Assembly (NCBI GenBank): GCA_945643635.1
Contig: CALZFC010000017.1
Coordinates: forward strand, 1,605,501-1,669,500
Source: Allodiplogaster sudhausi
Taxonomy: Eukaryota > Nematoda > Chromadorea > Rhabditida > Diplogasteridae
DNA: 64,000 nucleotides
Direction of reading: 5' to 3'
Shown here: positions 47,590-59,168 of the stretch, piece after piece
How positions within the stretch are numbered: the first letter of the stretch is position 1
Layout of the letters: every line of letters starts with the position of its first letter
Program-made: the position numbers and the translations under genes
Notes under the pieces: model-generated
What the model saw: the letters and a program-made list of their open reading frames with translations, nothing else
Told to the model about the DNA's origin: nothing
The model's database searches: none

Positions 47590-48769
47590 CTGGAAGAGTT
47601 CGGAGAAGACATCATGTACGCATGTGTATACATGGCAATGATAATTCAATTCAGAGAGAAATAAAGAAGCGAGGAGAGAATAAGAGCAAACGATAAAAGG
47701 GGAGAGACAATGAGAGGGTTGAGTGAACGATTGCTAAGGAGAAAAAGCGGAAATGAGATCCATTTGCCTTTTCTTGCCAGAACAAACGCGATGGATTGAA
47801 CGATCAATCACGAATCAACTCAGCAAAAATAAGAAGACTGAAAACGAGGGGAGCACGCACATCTTGCGCGTTCTTCCATCAGCCTCATGGATTTCTCCAA
47901 GACTTTCCGAAGGCGTGGGAGAGGCGGAGAGAGGGGGAGAAAGAACCCTGCCTTTACTTATCCCCTATATATTATTGAAGAGAAAGCTAACGGCATTGTT
48001 GCTGCTCCTACGTTGAATATGAAGAGTTGTGCATAGAGTGAGAGAGAGCCATAGAAATAGGAACAGAGAGAGAGAGAGAGTGTGTGTGAGCGAAAGAGAG
48101 ATAGAGAGAGAGAGAGAGAAAGAGTGCGAAAGGCGGGAGAATTCTAATGTTGACCAGTTATCACGTCGATGTTTCCCATGGCATTTCGCCTGCATACATC
48201 TTTCCATTCACATTTCACATTTCTTGCCAACGTATACATATTTATGTATTACTACGAGCCATATGCAAATTAGGGATGCACCGCACAACTCCCATCGTCG
48301 TAGCTCATTCTGGATAAAGAAAAGATTTATTAATTACTGGTGAATAACTCAGTTAAATACACTCAAACAGAACTATGAAACCGAACAATATATAGGTGAT
48401 CTAAAATGATCTATTCCAACAGAAAGCATCTGTAGCTAAACAAACACTCCTACTAAACTATAGGTCATAATAACAAATAGTTTCCGTGACACCTACCAGT
48501 GCCTAATAAGCCTAATACTGGAAAAACAAAAATGGAGAAAAACCCCAACAACAAGTCAGATAATATTAAGAGAGAAGTGAAAGACTTACATTTTGGTTGT
48601 TTACATTTGTAAGTGGAGTAATTTGTTTAAAAAATGGTAATTACAACAGAAGGCAATGTTAATGTTAAAAACAAATGGCGCGCAGAGAGGAGAGTCGGCA
48701 GAGAAGGAGAGCAGGAGAGGGAACGAAAAGATAGCAGAGGCGAGGATGCATAGCAGAGAAGGAAGGGCT
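47590..48769. other. Between hydroxylase and unknown gene
   Basis: GA-rich tracts at 48055-48125. Upstream hydroxylase exons (including the ATG) may lie here; a minus-strand MRLMEERAR frame near 47880 is one candidate but lacks confirmation. 48200-48760 is AT-rich with nothing supported. Confidence 0.35.
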
Positions 48770-48946
48770 CTAGCTGCAGCTGACGATGCAGCCGAAGTGG
48801 TCCATGGAAGTGATGCAGTTCCCGTCCGAGACCACCATTCCACTGTGGGACACGTGCACTCGCTTGCCGCCTTGCTTCACATAGCCCTTCTCCGAGGCCT
48901 GCAGAGAAAAGAGATCAGGAGAGAGAGGAGGGAGGGAAGAGAGAAC

Positions 48947-48987
<41 letters not shown>

Positions 48988-51177
48988 CCAACCTGGATTT
49001 CCATGTCGATAGAGCTGCTGCGGATGGTGACTGCCTTCTCTGCTGGCTGGCACGAGATGTGTCTGGGCCACGCATCCACAGAGACATCCCCTGAGGCGGT
49101 CTGGCGGATGCTCACTCCGTTCAAGTGGACCACGAAGGACTCATCCGGGTCACGAGTGTACGTCGCCTCTGCTACGATCTCCTTGCACAGGTCGACGAAC
49201 TGCGAGAGAGAGAGAATTATGAGCGAGAGAGGAAAAGGAAAAGCAAGAGAGGGAGAGCGAGAGAGCAGGGAGAGGGTGAGAGACAAAGAGAGATGATTCA
49301 TTTCATAATTGCGATGGTGACAGGATACGAGGTGGGTGAAGGGGAGACTTGCCTGCTTGCCAGTCTGAGCTTCAGTGTAGAAGAGACGAAGAGTGAAGTC
49401 GTGGAGGAGGGAAGGGTAGTCCTGCTGGTCCATTCCAACGGAAGACGCACCTCAAGGAAAAGAAAAGAATGAATGAATAACGAAAAGGCTGCAAAAGGCA
49501 GATGAACCATGGAAGGAGGCGGAGTTGACAAGGTAGGCCTCTGAGAGATGACTCATCGTGAAGAGAATTCCCTTGCTTCCGAACAGGGCCATCTTCTCGT
49601 TTGTCGACACTCAAAGGATTCAATATTATCAAGAGAGATATCAGCTTAGATTCTCATGGAAGGAAACGGACTGAATCGGGAGAAGACATTCTCGTTGCTC
49701 TGAACGACGCGGCCGCAGGGATGGAGAATGCCAGCCGCCGTGCCACGCGCGTTCACCATCGCCTGCTTGGCACAAATTCTTTCTCTTATTCTCTCTCTCT
49801 CTCTCTCTCTCTTCTCTCTTTCTCTACTCACTCTTCTCTCTCGTTCCTCTCTCTTCTCTCCCTTCTTTCTCTTCTCTTTCTAATCTCTTTCTCCTCTCTA
49901 CTTAACTCTCTCTGTCTCTCAAACGAACAGCGAATCCGTCGTGGAGCACAACTCGAATGCTGCGGTCGACTGCCATCTCGACGACAACTTCGTTCTGGAG
50001 ACGGACACGCTCAGGAGAACGGACTCGACGGAGATGCTGAGGGGGTCTACAAGGGGAGGAATGAGAGAGTGGATGAGAGACAAATGGTAAGTGATCAGAC
50101 CTCTGAATGAAGGAGGGGGGAGCGATAGAATTGGCCGGAGCGGATGGCATCATCGGCAGTGGCAGACGCTGGAGACGACGACCGTTTCGGGGGCCAGAGA
50201 AGGGGAGAGGGGAATTGTAGAAGGAGAGGGGAGGGTAGTGGAATAGAGGAGAGAAGAACGGCAGCGACAGGAAAGAGGGAGGCGGAGGAGGAGGAGGCAG
50301 ACGGCGAGGACCACCCAGAGAGAAGGGCACAACGCGAGAGGGAAACGGAAGCTGCAAGGGAAGGAGTGAGGAAGAGCAGGCAGGGAAAGAACACACCATG
50401 CTAGGATGCAGAGGAAGGCGTGGAGGCAGAGGAGGATAGCGACGATGCATTGGCACTCCTCGGCGGGCAGAGACATTGTCTGCAATTAAGAGAAAGCGAG
50501 AGAGAAAGAGAGAGAGAGAGAGAAAGAGGGAGGGAAGGAGGGAGAGAGGGAGGGAGGGAGAGGGAGAGAGGGAGCGGAGGGAGAAAGACAACGAGGAGAT
50601 AATAGAGATATGACGTCAAATGCATACTCGTCTTCTTGCTCGGCTCGCGCATGGCAAGCTTGCCTTCTTGGGTCGCGTCGAGTGAAGGATTCGCCTCAGC
50701 ATCCCCATCGGAATACTAAAATAGGGGATAGAATGAGTGTGAGAGACATGACAGACAAGAATGTTGAAGGAGAAGGGACGGTAGGGAATTTCAATGGAAA
50801 AGTGAGAGAGTAACTGGAGAGATAGCAGCGAAGGGCGGGAGAAAGGCTAACATTGTGAAAGATGTTGTCGCTGAGATGAACTCCGCAGCCTTCGGTGAGC
50901 TCAGTGGCCTCGTCTTCGTTGAATTTCTTCTTCTCTCTGGCACATTCGATGTTCTCCTGAAGGGAGGAGAACTTCTCAATCCTTTCCTAGCACTCCTCGC
51001 TTCGAAAGTTTAAACAAATCAAAATAGAGAATGTAAAGAAATGTTGACTTCAGAGCGAGCAGTCATCTCGGAGAGCTCGGAATCAGTCGCAGAAGGCAAC
51101 GCAGCTTCGTTTCCTCCCTTCTCGGATTCAGTCGCAGTAGGCAACGCATCTTCGCTTCCTCTCTTCTCATACGACAT
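48770..51177 (-). CDS. Conserved-looking protein of unknown family, 405 aa
   Basis: Eleven exons, all in phase: 51177-51049, 50956-50852, 50715-50628, 50479-50397, 50168-50101, 50046-49929, 49762-49672, 49609-49508, 49450-49353, 49199-48993, 48898-48770. The N-terminus is acidic with an internal repeat (ALPTATESE, ALPSATDSE); next is a proline-rich linker (YPPLPPRLPLHP). The C-terminal ~250 residues look globular, mixed beta: RLQNEVVVEMAVDRSIRVVL, ARGTAAGILHPCGRVV, KMALFGSKGILFTMSHLSEA, DFTLRLFYTEAQ, SVDAWPRHISCQ, MVVSDGNCITSMDHFGC. No signal peptide or TM segment. The ATG follows a TTTTGCAG acceptor by 24 nt (trans-splice-like). The intron after 49353 has a textbook GC donor (CAG|GCAAGT). 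I do not recognise the family. Many introns are GA-rich, and it sits head-to-tail with the hydroxylase. Confidence 0.8.
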
Positions 51178-51666
51178 TGTCCAGAATGCCTCAACTCGCA
51201 CTGCAAAACAATTCAATTCTTTTTAATTTCTCTCGCAGCAAAGAATTGAGAAAAGATTTTTAAAAAAAAGCAATACTAAGACGAATTGAGTTCGCCTGTA
51301 GTAGTAGAAAAGGAGTTGCAAGTAGAGCGGCTCAGCGAAGGCAACCGACTGACGTGGGGATGAAGAGAGTGAATGAGAGAGGAGGACCTCATTATGAATT
51401 GACTTTCCGCCTTCGTGGCTGCATTAATCATATGCAATTCATGACCTCATTTGAATTCATCTCACGATCAGGCTAAAAGGTTAATTCATTCTTACATATT
51501 TACTCGTTTCGCAGTCTTCATTGTCAATAAAAAGTGTAGGTGAGAAAAGAACGAACTCTTCTTTGAATTGAGAATCGATCAGTCATGAGTTGGAGGCCTG
51601 AGCCGAGCATGAATAACCGTATTCATTCGTAGCATTCATACGGAATCTCCGACACACCTTGGAAAG
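51178..51666. other. Intergenic between divergent genes
   Basis: 489 bp between the start of the unknown gene (-) and the TATA box of the next gene (+). AT-rich, no repeat seen; presumably a shared upstream region. Confidence 0.4.
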
Positions 51667-51674
51667 TATAAAGG
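51667..51674 (+). promoter_or_regulatory. TATA box
   Basis: AGTATAAAGGGGCG lies 66 nt upstream of an ATG that opens a clear signal peptide. The spacing gives a transcription start near 51697. Confidence 0.55.
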
Positions 51675-51732
51675 GGCGAGAAGAAGGCGAGGAGAAGTGG
51701 TCAACCCAAGAATTCGCCTTCTAAATCGAAAG

Positions 51733-52044
51733 ATGGATCCGCGAGCCGCCGTCCTCTGTCTTCTCCTTACAATCCTTTGCCTCGCTCGAAGAGACGCCAA
51801 CAAGAAGTTTAAAGTTTCGATTTTGCTGCATTTATTTCGATCTTCTAAACTCTTTACTCTTCTTCTCTACCTTTGTATCTCTCTTCTTCTCTGCCTTCTC
51901 TCACTCCCTTCATTTCTTCTGCAGATCTTCACTTTCTCTGCCTTCTCACACTCTCTCTTTTCATCTACGGTTTCCTCTGCCCGATTACCTATTTCTCCAA
52001 TGCTATTTCTCATACCGGCCTGTGCGATAAACAAATTGCATTGA
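51733..52044 (+). CDS. Possible small secreted protein
   Basis: Exon 1 (51733-51813) encodes MDPRAAVLCLLLTILCLA, a good signal peptide, then RRDANKKFK, with a donor at AAA|GTTTCG. A candidate second exon (51925-52044) follows TTCTGCAG in phase and ends at a stop, giving ~67 aa. The unspliced frame is open too. The second exon is Ser/Phe-rich and not distinctive, so the 3' half is weak. The TATA box supports transcription. No family recognised. Confidence 0.45.
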   Translation: MDPRAAVLCLLLTILCLARRDANKKFKVSILLHLFRSSKLFTLLLYLCISLLLCLLSLPSFLLQIFTFSAFSHSLFSSTVSSARLPISPMLFLIPACAINKLH

Positions 52045-52167
52045 AGTTACCTGAATTAGAATATATTCAAATTAACTAAAAGTAAAAAAGACTGAAGGAA
52101 AGAACTGTACTTTGTTTTATTTCAAAAAAATTTTTGCGTTTACATATATATGTATGTACATACATAT

Positions 52168-52310
52168 GGCCGTGGTGGCCAAGTAGCAAGTTGCGCTGCT
52201 AGCCAACCATCTCTCATTCGCGACTCAAGACGAGGAATCGTCGAAATCCCTCCCTTCATGGATCCCCGATTAAAAATGCCATTAACCAACCGGATAAAGA
52301 CTTAAGGAAT
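52168..52310 (+). repeat. tRNA-derived SINE-like element
   Basis: GGCCGTGGTGGCCAAGTAGC followed by GCTGCTAGCCA and CATTCGCGACTCAAG resembles a decayed class II tRNA (Ser/Leu-like) with A-box (TGGCCAAGTAG) and weak B-box positions. The 3' part (AAATCCCTCCCTTCATGGATC, AACCAACCGGATAAAGAC) recurs near 35680-35740. It cannot be a functional tRNA. Confidence 0.4.
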
Positions 52311-52839
52311 ATATGCATACATATGTATGTAAATATGTACAGGAGAGTGGCTGGGATTTATGAAAAAAGATTTAAACGTCATTTTTATTGTATGAATTAA
52401 GAATTTAGGCAAAGATTGGTGTCTCCTGCGAACAAATGGTGTCTCTCGTCAAGTCTACTTTGGGTGGAAAATCTTAACATATATTTTTACAGTAGTAAAG
52501 CAGCAAACAGCTGCACACAAAGTACAAAATGGAACATTTACACCTGATGAGATGAATCAAAGTTATTTTGGATAGTGAAAGATAGGGAGAGAGAGAGAAC
52601 GCGCGCCAACAAAGTTCTGTAAATTTAAAATTAGATGTAAGATGTTTCGCACCGATGAACTAGAAGAACATGAGCATAGTCACGAAACCTTTTGAACTTG
52701 CTTGAAAGAGAATCCCTCTTAGATACTTGTCAGGTACTTAGTTTAATTTATTTAATATTTTAGAGATCTTAAAATCAGAAATCAAAATAAAAAATAAAAG
52801 AAATTATAAAATAACATGAAAAATGCTGTACTTCAGAAG

Positions 52840-54018
52840 ATGTATAGCATCGTTGCTGTGGTTGTCACAATGTTCACGCTATTCAGGCCATCATCTGCGC
52901 CCGGTTGTTATTGGGATGATAGGTAAATATCTTGTGTTTTCTTTTCTTTTTTCAAATCTTATTTTAAAGAATGCGGACACCATAAAACTAAATTTTACAT
53001 GTTTAGCGAAGGCAGCGTAAATTCCTACTGCGGGGATATGTGCATTACAATCTTCGACTTTTACACAACGAATACTACTTCAAGAGTTGGCGATACGATG
53101 ACGTCATTGGAAAAAATTGGATGTTTCTTTCTGTAGATAAGCTATTATGGCGACGCGCTGATATATAAAGACCTCGCTGGTGGCTGTAAGGCGTATTCGA
53201 ACGACCGAGCTCTTTGCCGCTGCAGGTCGAGTTTGCTCCAAAAATTCACGCTTGAATTCGCTCCTTTTTTCCTGAGACAGAAGGGCGAGAGTGCATGTTG
53301 TTTAAAGGGACGCGACTACAATTGTCAGGAAAAGTAGGCCTAAATGGCCTATTGAGTCATAGGCAAAGTGACCACAATTAAGGGACAAGTAGTGTTTTGT
53401 TAACATGTCTTAAGAGAATCCTACTGCAACGTCAACGACTACAGCAAGTTCACGCCTGCACAGCGAAATCTCACTTGCACAAGCAGGCTTAACAAGATTG
53501 GCGCGGATCTCGAAGTTCGCAAATTATTTTTTAGGCGATGTTCTCCTTTAAATATACGCACTCCAGGAGCAAGGATGTGGTTTGTGTAAGAGCATCGTCG
53601 ATAACGACGGTAACTTCTCGGGCGGCTGCACTCGTGCTGAAGACGCCTTTGACTTTCCAGCGTTGGCAAACCATTCCATAATTCATTGAAAGATAGGCAA
53701 GGTTCGCTTCCTTCACTGCTTTTCAAGATACTTCACTGACTCTTGCTACCACGAAGAATACGACAATGTATCGCAGACCGTCTGCATTTGTTCGAACGTC
53801 AGTTGTTTCACTTCTCAAACGTTTTAATGAGTATACAGTCAGTTTTAGCTGATTTATTCTGGCAGTTTATTTCGGTAGATATCAAAATAAGTTTAAAATA
53901 ATGATCAGGGAAGCCGATGCAATCGAGATTTGGCGCTTACGCAGTTGTCACTGAACAGAAGCAAATTTATTACATGCAACACAAACGCCAACGGGTCGAC
54001 GTGCGAGGTTAGGTCAAA

Positions 54019-54096
<78 letters not shown>

Positions 54097-54596
54097 AGGC
54101 ATACAGCTAGAAGCCTCTGTTTGCAGGGTACTTTCTGCTATTTGTTCAGACACTATGGAAAAGACGTGATAAAGCGCGGCTGCATTTCGTTTTCATCAGA
54201 CTCGCCAAATTCGGTTTATTACGAAACCGTCATATCTAACCATAATAAGAACTATTGCCCTAGGAAGAGTTTATTTCGCCCTATCCAAATTTAAAGAAGC
54301 AATGGGAAAATAATTTTCCCTGCATTTGCTAGCTGCCTGCGGTAGAGTAGTTAGACAAAGTAGAGAGATTGAGTGTTCGTCAAAATTGAGGAGCACCCTA
54401 TACGCGCCGGGTATTTCGCACTGAATGTCGAGCCGTTCTTGCACATGACTATCTGCGAGAAGACACTGTGTAACGCGGACGAAGACACCGCCGATGCGGC
54501 AGCCTATGCATCGTGGATGGCCAATAATAGCACGAGCGCGCTGTGTTACGACGAAGGGCCTGAAGATGTGTACGACGTCACGAAGGAGGTGCAAAA
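52840..54596 (+). pseudogene. ET-module-like Cys-rich secreted protein, copy B (truncated)
   Basis: Signal peptide, exon order and Cys pattern follow copy A. The Cys codon lost in A is intact here (GTCTGCATT). The donor after the CEVRSN-type exon has been replaced by a (TA)n run at 54020-54094, and the final exon is absent because the unit ends where arm 2 starts. Probably non-functional. Confidence 0.75.
54020..54094. repeat. (TA)n microsatellite, ~75 bp
   Basis: Pure TA repeat exactly at the position of a splice donor in the other three copies (TCAAAC|GTATG). Confidence 0.95.
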
Positions 54597-54651
54597 TCAT
54601 TTTATTATTTTGAGTATTGTTTCTGAATATTAAAAGGATGCTTGACTTTAG

Positions 54652-54727
54652 TGGGCAGCCAATTCCTCGAATCGACTACACTTCAAATGAAAAGAAGACT
54701 TGGTCCATCATATACAGCACTCTATGG
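54652..54727 (+). pseudogene. Orphan copy of one hydroxylase exon
   Basis: Mirror of 45884-45959, encoding [10 protein letters not shown] then S instead of [15 protein letters not shown], still with an AG acceptor and GTCTC donor. No neighbouring hydroxylase exon exists on this strand. Confidence 0.85.
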
Positions 54728-55151
54728 GTCTCAGGCCTGGCTGCAACAAGTGCTTTTCAACATTTCATTTAAAATAATTTCACATTTTATTTCATTTTTT
54801 TATGAGCTAAATATTTATTTAAAGAAGGGCGACCACCAAACAGTCATTGACGATTTATGAATCATCCCAGGTATTTTCGAAGTCTCGGTCATGAAGGAAA
54901 AAAATGCACATGAATAAATCAATCAACATTGATCACTCCAATCAATCAATCAATCAATCAATATATCAATATTATGACGTCATCTTTTTTTCGAAAATTT
55001 GAGTAAGTTCCCCCCACAATTCATGTCGATTGGAAAAAGTATGCGCCGACCTTGTTTAGGCAGGCGAAGCGTTCAGATAAAAATAGTAGATTCTTCTTGC
55101 AAGCAGAGATGACTGTAAATCATTCAATTGGAATCAAATCAAGTGTGCAAT

Positions 55152-55345
55152 GTCAACATGGACCGTGCCACCCAAGCAACTTCGCCCCGAATACACGGCC
55201 GGTAATGTCGTGACCGCGACCGTAAATTAGATGGACGACGACTTTTCGAATTTCGCGCCATTTAACAAGACGTTTTAAGTCGTATGAAGAGAAATATTCT
55301 TAAGAGAATATTAATTTTAACTACATAGCCATTCACATGTTTAAA
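55152..55345 (+). pseudogene. Copied 3' end of the SLC17 gene (arm 2)
   Basis: Same fragment as 45333-45517 in mirror orientation: ATGGACCGTGCCACCCAAGC through the TAG stop, then 3' UTR similarity to 31418-31530. Confidence 0.8.
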
Positions 55346-56742
55346 GAAGGAACTATTCCTACTGAAATTCAGGAATTATGTGTATACAAATAAGATAGTG
55401 TGAATTTAAAGAAAATCAGCGTTTTGACAATTTTAACGATCGTCAAAAATGGCAAGCAGTGGAATATTCTAATTCAGTGCCAAAAATAACAGCTCATTCG
55501 AAAATTGCAGAAAAAACCAAAATTTTTAGTTTACACTGTCTTATATGTACCGTATTGCCTCGATTAGTGCCCGGGGGGTACTATTTTTCAATGCCCTTGA
55601 GAGAGGGGGGGGGCACTATTAGAGGGGGGACACATATACAATATCAGGCTTCTTGCGGTATTATACGGCTAAAATCAAATGGATGCCTTACGAATAAAAT
55701 AATTATCAATTGCCGGCATAAATATGTATGTATATACATACGTAGAACTTGGATTTTTTGCAAAGTAATTGAACTCTCCTTATTTTTGAAAAATTGACGT
55801 AAAAAAAATAAAAAGCATTCAGTTTGTGTTAACATCTCGTGATATTAATACCTCGACATGTACCACTTTATGACTCAAGCCTTTCGAGCTTACTCTTACA
55901 TATTATCGTAAACTCTCCGTTTCAGCCGTACGTAGTACTTTGTGCCAACCGACGGCAGATGATTCTAAGGGCTAGGTTTCAATCAGCAGTACTAGTTGTT
56001 CTATATGCTAATTGAAAGTGAAAAGGAAAGTGAGAATATGACAGGGATCTAAAGAAAGACAAACAGAAAAAAACTTAAACTTCGGCACTACTTTGTCCCA
56101 TGAATTGGGAACATATGCGTTAATAAATAACATGAGAATAGCAAATATATATATTTTTAAAGTAATCTTCTCTTCACGACACGCCTCTGCCTGAACAACG
56201 TTAACTTCACCAGATGTGAAGAACAGAAAATAAAACCCGATACAGATTGCTAGCTAATTCAACAAGACCACAAGACAAAGATATTGCGGGAAATAATTCT
56301 AAAAAGGAATGGGGATGGCGTTCGCTAGCAATCGTCCTTACAGGAAGTATCCAGCGAGTAATTCTACAGTAGCGCTAGAGAACGAGTTTGAATGCGCGCG
56401 CTCATAAAGTTGCTCGGTCGAGAGAGCATGTGAAATAGGAGGGCGGCAATGACCTATCGTAGCTTAAATCGATTGGGTGATTACTTTATATTTGTATTTT
56501 TTAGTAGATCAGTTTTTAGAGGTTATTATTTTTTAAGTTTTAGTTATTAATTCTCTACCAGCCAGTTTCCACATTACTATTGCTCAGAATGTGATGGAAG
56601 AAAATCGCTCAAACTTTCTGGATATATGTTTTACGCCAAGATGAACATGTTCAGATAGAGGAAAACTTTGGTTAATTATTCCCAGGATACCTCCTTTAAA
56701 TTCAGTTTTTAAAAGGATATTTTTCATTTTTCGCATGAAGAA

Positions 56743-59168
56743 TCAAACGAAAAAGAATGCTCGGTAGATTAGAAGATTCGCTCCCATAATCGCCACGTGT
56801 TCGAATATTACAGAAGATGCGTTGTCTTCAGGCTAAAAAAGGAGAAATAAACATAAATATGATAATTATAAACAATATAAAACGAGGCCATTGTCGTTGA
56901 GTTTTGGTATTGGCGGTAAATTTTTTTTCATATGTATTTATTCATCATTTTCGCCTACAATTGACCATCTTCCTTGCTATTTCATTCATTTGATTAATTA
57001 ATTGTTTTGATCTACACGCTTGGTAGAGAGATGCAGGTATGTATGTATTATAACATAACTTGCATATGAATGATAAATAAAATGTACAAATGAACAGGTT
57101 TGTAGATGAGCTCACCTCCTTCGTGACGTCGTACACATCTTCAGGCCCTTCGTCGTAACACAGCGCGCTCGTGCTATTATTGGCCATCCACGATGCATAG
57201 GCTGCCGCATCGGCGGTGTCTTCGTCCGCGTTACACAGTGTCTTCTCGCAGATAGTCATGTGCAAGAACGGCTCGACATTCAGTGCGAAATACCCGGCGC
57301 GTATAGGGTGCTCCTCAATTTTGACGAACACTCAATCTCTCTACTTTGTCTAACTACTCTACCGCAGGCAGCTAGCAAATGCAGGGAAAATTATTTTCCC
57401 ATTGCTTCTTTAAATTTGGATAGGGCGAAATAAACTCTTCCTAGGGCAATAGTTCTTATTATGGTTAGATATGACGGTTTCGTAATAAACCGAATTTGGC
57501 GAGTCTGATGAAAACGAAATGCAGCCGCGCTTTATCACGTCTTTTCCATAGTGTCTGAACAAATAGCAGAAAGTACCCTGCAAACAGTGGCTTCTAGCTG
57601 TATACCTGGAGCATACGTTTGACCTAACCTCGCACGTCAAGCCGTTGGCGTTTGTGTTACATGTTATAAATTTGCTTCTGTTCAGTGACAACTGCGTAAG
57701 CGCCAAATCTCGATTGCATCGGCTTCCCTGATCATTGTTTTAAACCTATTTTTATATCAAGCTTAATTAAGAAAGAAACTACAAGAATAAATCCGCTAAA
57801 ACTAACTGTTTACTCATTAAAACGTTTGAGAAGTGAAACAACTGACGTTCGAACAAATGCAGACGGTCTGCGATACATTGTCGTACTCTTCGTGGTAGCA
57901 CGAATCGGTGAAGTATCTTGAAAGGCAATGAGAGAAGCGAACCTAGCATAAATGTTTTTCAATGAATTATGGAATGGTATGCCAACGCAGGAAAGTCAAA
58001 GGCGTCTTCCGCACGAGTGCAGCCGCCCGAGAAGTTTCCCTTGTTATCGACGATGCTCTTACACAAACCACATCCTTGCTCCTGGAGTGCGTATATTTAA
58101 AAGAGAACATCACCTTAAAAAAATTATTTGCGAACTTCGACAGCAACGCCAGTGTTGTTCAGCCTCCTTGTGCATGTAAGGTTTCGCTGCGCAGGCGTGA
58201 ACTTGCTGTAGTCGTTGACGTTGCAGTAGGACTCTCTAAAGACACGTACATAAATAAATAAAACACTAGGTGGTCATAAATGACTGTCACTTTGACTATG
58301 ACTTTTATGCTGTCTTTTTTTATGTCCCTCTATGACACAGCTAATCTTTATTGATTAAGAGCGAAATTAAACTGCAATCAATTTCAATTTATCTGTATAT
58401 TGTTTCGCGTCTCTATAAACCACACGCTCTCTCTCCCTTGTATCACAGGAAAATTGAAGTGTGAGTTTTTAGCTCCTTTAGGTGTGATAATTAGGGATGT
58501 CCAAAGCGGGCCGAGTGCGGTTTGGCCAGTTGCTAATTTGGCCGGCCCAGGCCCAGCCCGGGCCGAGATTTTGAATGTAGAACCCAAGGCCCGGGCCGGC
58601 CGCAAGAAATTTTATGGGCCCGGGGCCGGCCTCAATATAATTACAATCGGCCAGGCACGGGCCGGGCCCGCAATTTGAAGGTCCCGGCCCCCGAGGATAG
58701 CGGACTCGTCCCGTGCCTGGTTGTGGACATCGCTGGTGATAATCAAACAAAGTAGTTTGATTATCACCAGGGATGTCCAAAACTCGACCTGCAGCGGCAG
58801 AGGACTCGGTCATTGGAATACTCCTTACAGTCATCTGCGAGGTCTTTATATAGCAGCCCGTCGCCATGATGGCTCATCTGCAGAAAAAAACATCCAAATT
58901 TTTTTCCAACGACGTCATCCTTTAAGCTTTCTCTTGAAGTAGTATTCAATGTGTTAAAGTCGAAGATTGTACTGCACATCTCCCCGCAGTAGGAAGATAC
59001 GCTTTGTTGGCTAAACATGAGATAATTTTTTTTCTGATGTTCAAAAGAAGAAATGAAAGAAGTAAAGTAAACACCAGAAATTTACCCATCATCCCAATAA
59101 CAACGGGGCGCGGATGATGGCGTGAATAGCGTGAACATTGCAATGACTAAACCAGCGATGTTATACAT
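56743..59168 (-). CDS. ET-module-like Cys-rich secreted protein, copy C (best preserved)
   Basis: Mirror of copy A with ten exons; without the extra segment below it predicts ~346 aa. Signal peptide, the Cys codon lost in A (TGC) and the exon-3 donor (TGCAG|GTCGAG) are intact, and the frame-shift of copy D is absent. One donor is altered: after TCAAGA the GTAAGC of copy A reads GAAAGC. The 54-nt intron is a multiple of three and open in this copy, so retention would add 18 residues, including one Cys (ESLKDDVVGKK...). The C-terminal exon ends in a hydrophobic stretch (GANLLIYRAFFFV) with little after it, as in GPI-anchored proteins. A hAT MITE sits in intron 3. Role unknown; surface or secreted. 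Confidence 0.7.
58492..58735. mobile_element. hAT-like MITE in copy C, exact 8-bp target duplication
   Basis: Starts TAGGGATGTCCA, ends TGGACATCGCTG, flanked by GTGATAAT on both sides (58484-58491 and 58736-58743). The interior is GC-rich (GGCCGGCCC-type arms). Arm 1 keeps a shortened version (42170-42347) that lost the far end and ~270 bp of flank. Confidence 0.8.
58725..58778. other. 24-bp hairpin joining two hAT ends
   Basis: 58725-58748 pairs with 58755-58778 at 23 of 24 positions around the loop AAAGTA. Each side reads hAT end (GGACATC-CTG), the target duplication GTGATAAT, then CAAAC. A second element end (CAGGGATGTCCA) thus abuts the first in mirror orientation with no element attached. 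Confidence 0.7.

Larger units (their letters stand above)
52430..54596 (+). repeat. Third copy of the Cys-rich gene unit (direct to arm 1)
   Basis: Parallels 41380-43561 in the same orientation but is clearly more diverged than the two arms are from each other. It lacks the hAT MITE. Homology stops exactly at GAAGGAGGTG (end of exon 9), where arm 2 begins. Confidence 0.85.

Noticed and set aside
49601..50652. Long Ser/Leu/Pro-rich and Arg/Glu-rich frames
   Set aside because: Mostly translations of CT/GA-rich introns of the 405-aa gene; only the spliced pieces are in phase with its exons.
58384..58867. Gly/Pro/Ala-rich frames in arm 2
   Set aside because: Same cause: the GC-rich hAT MITE.
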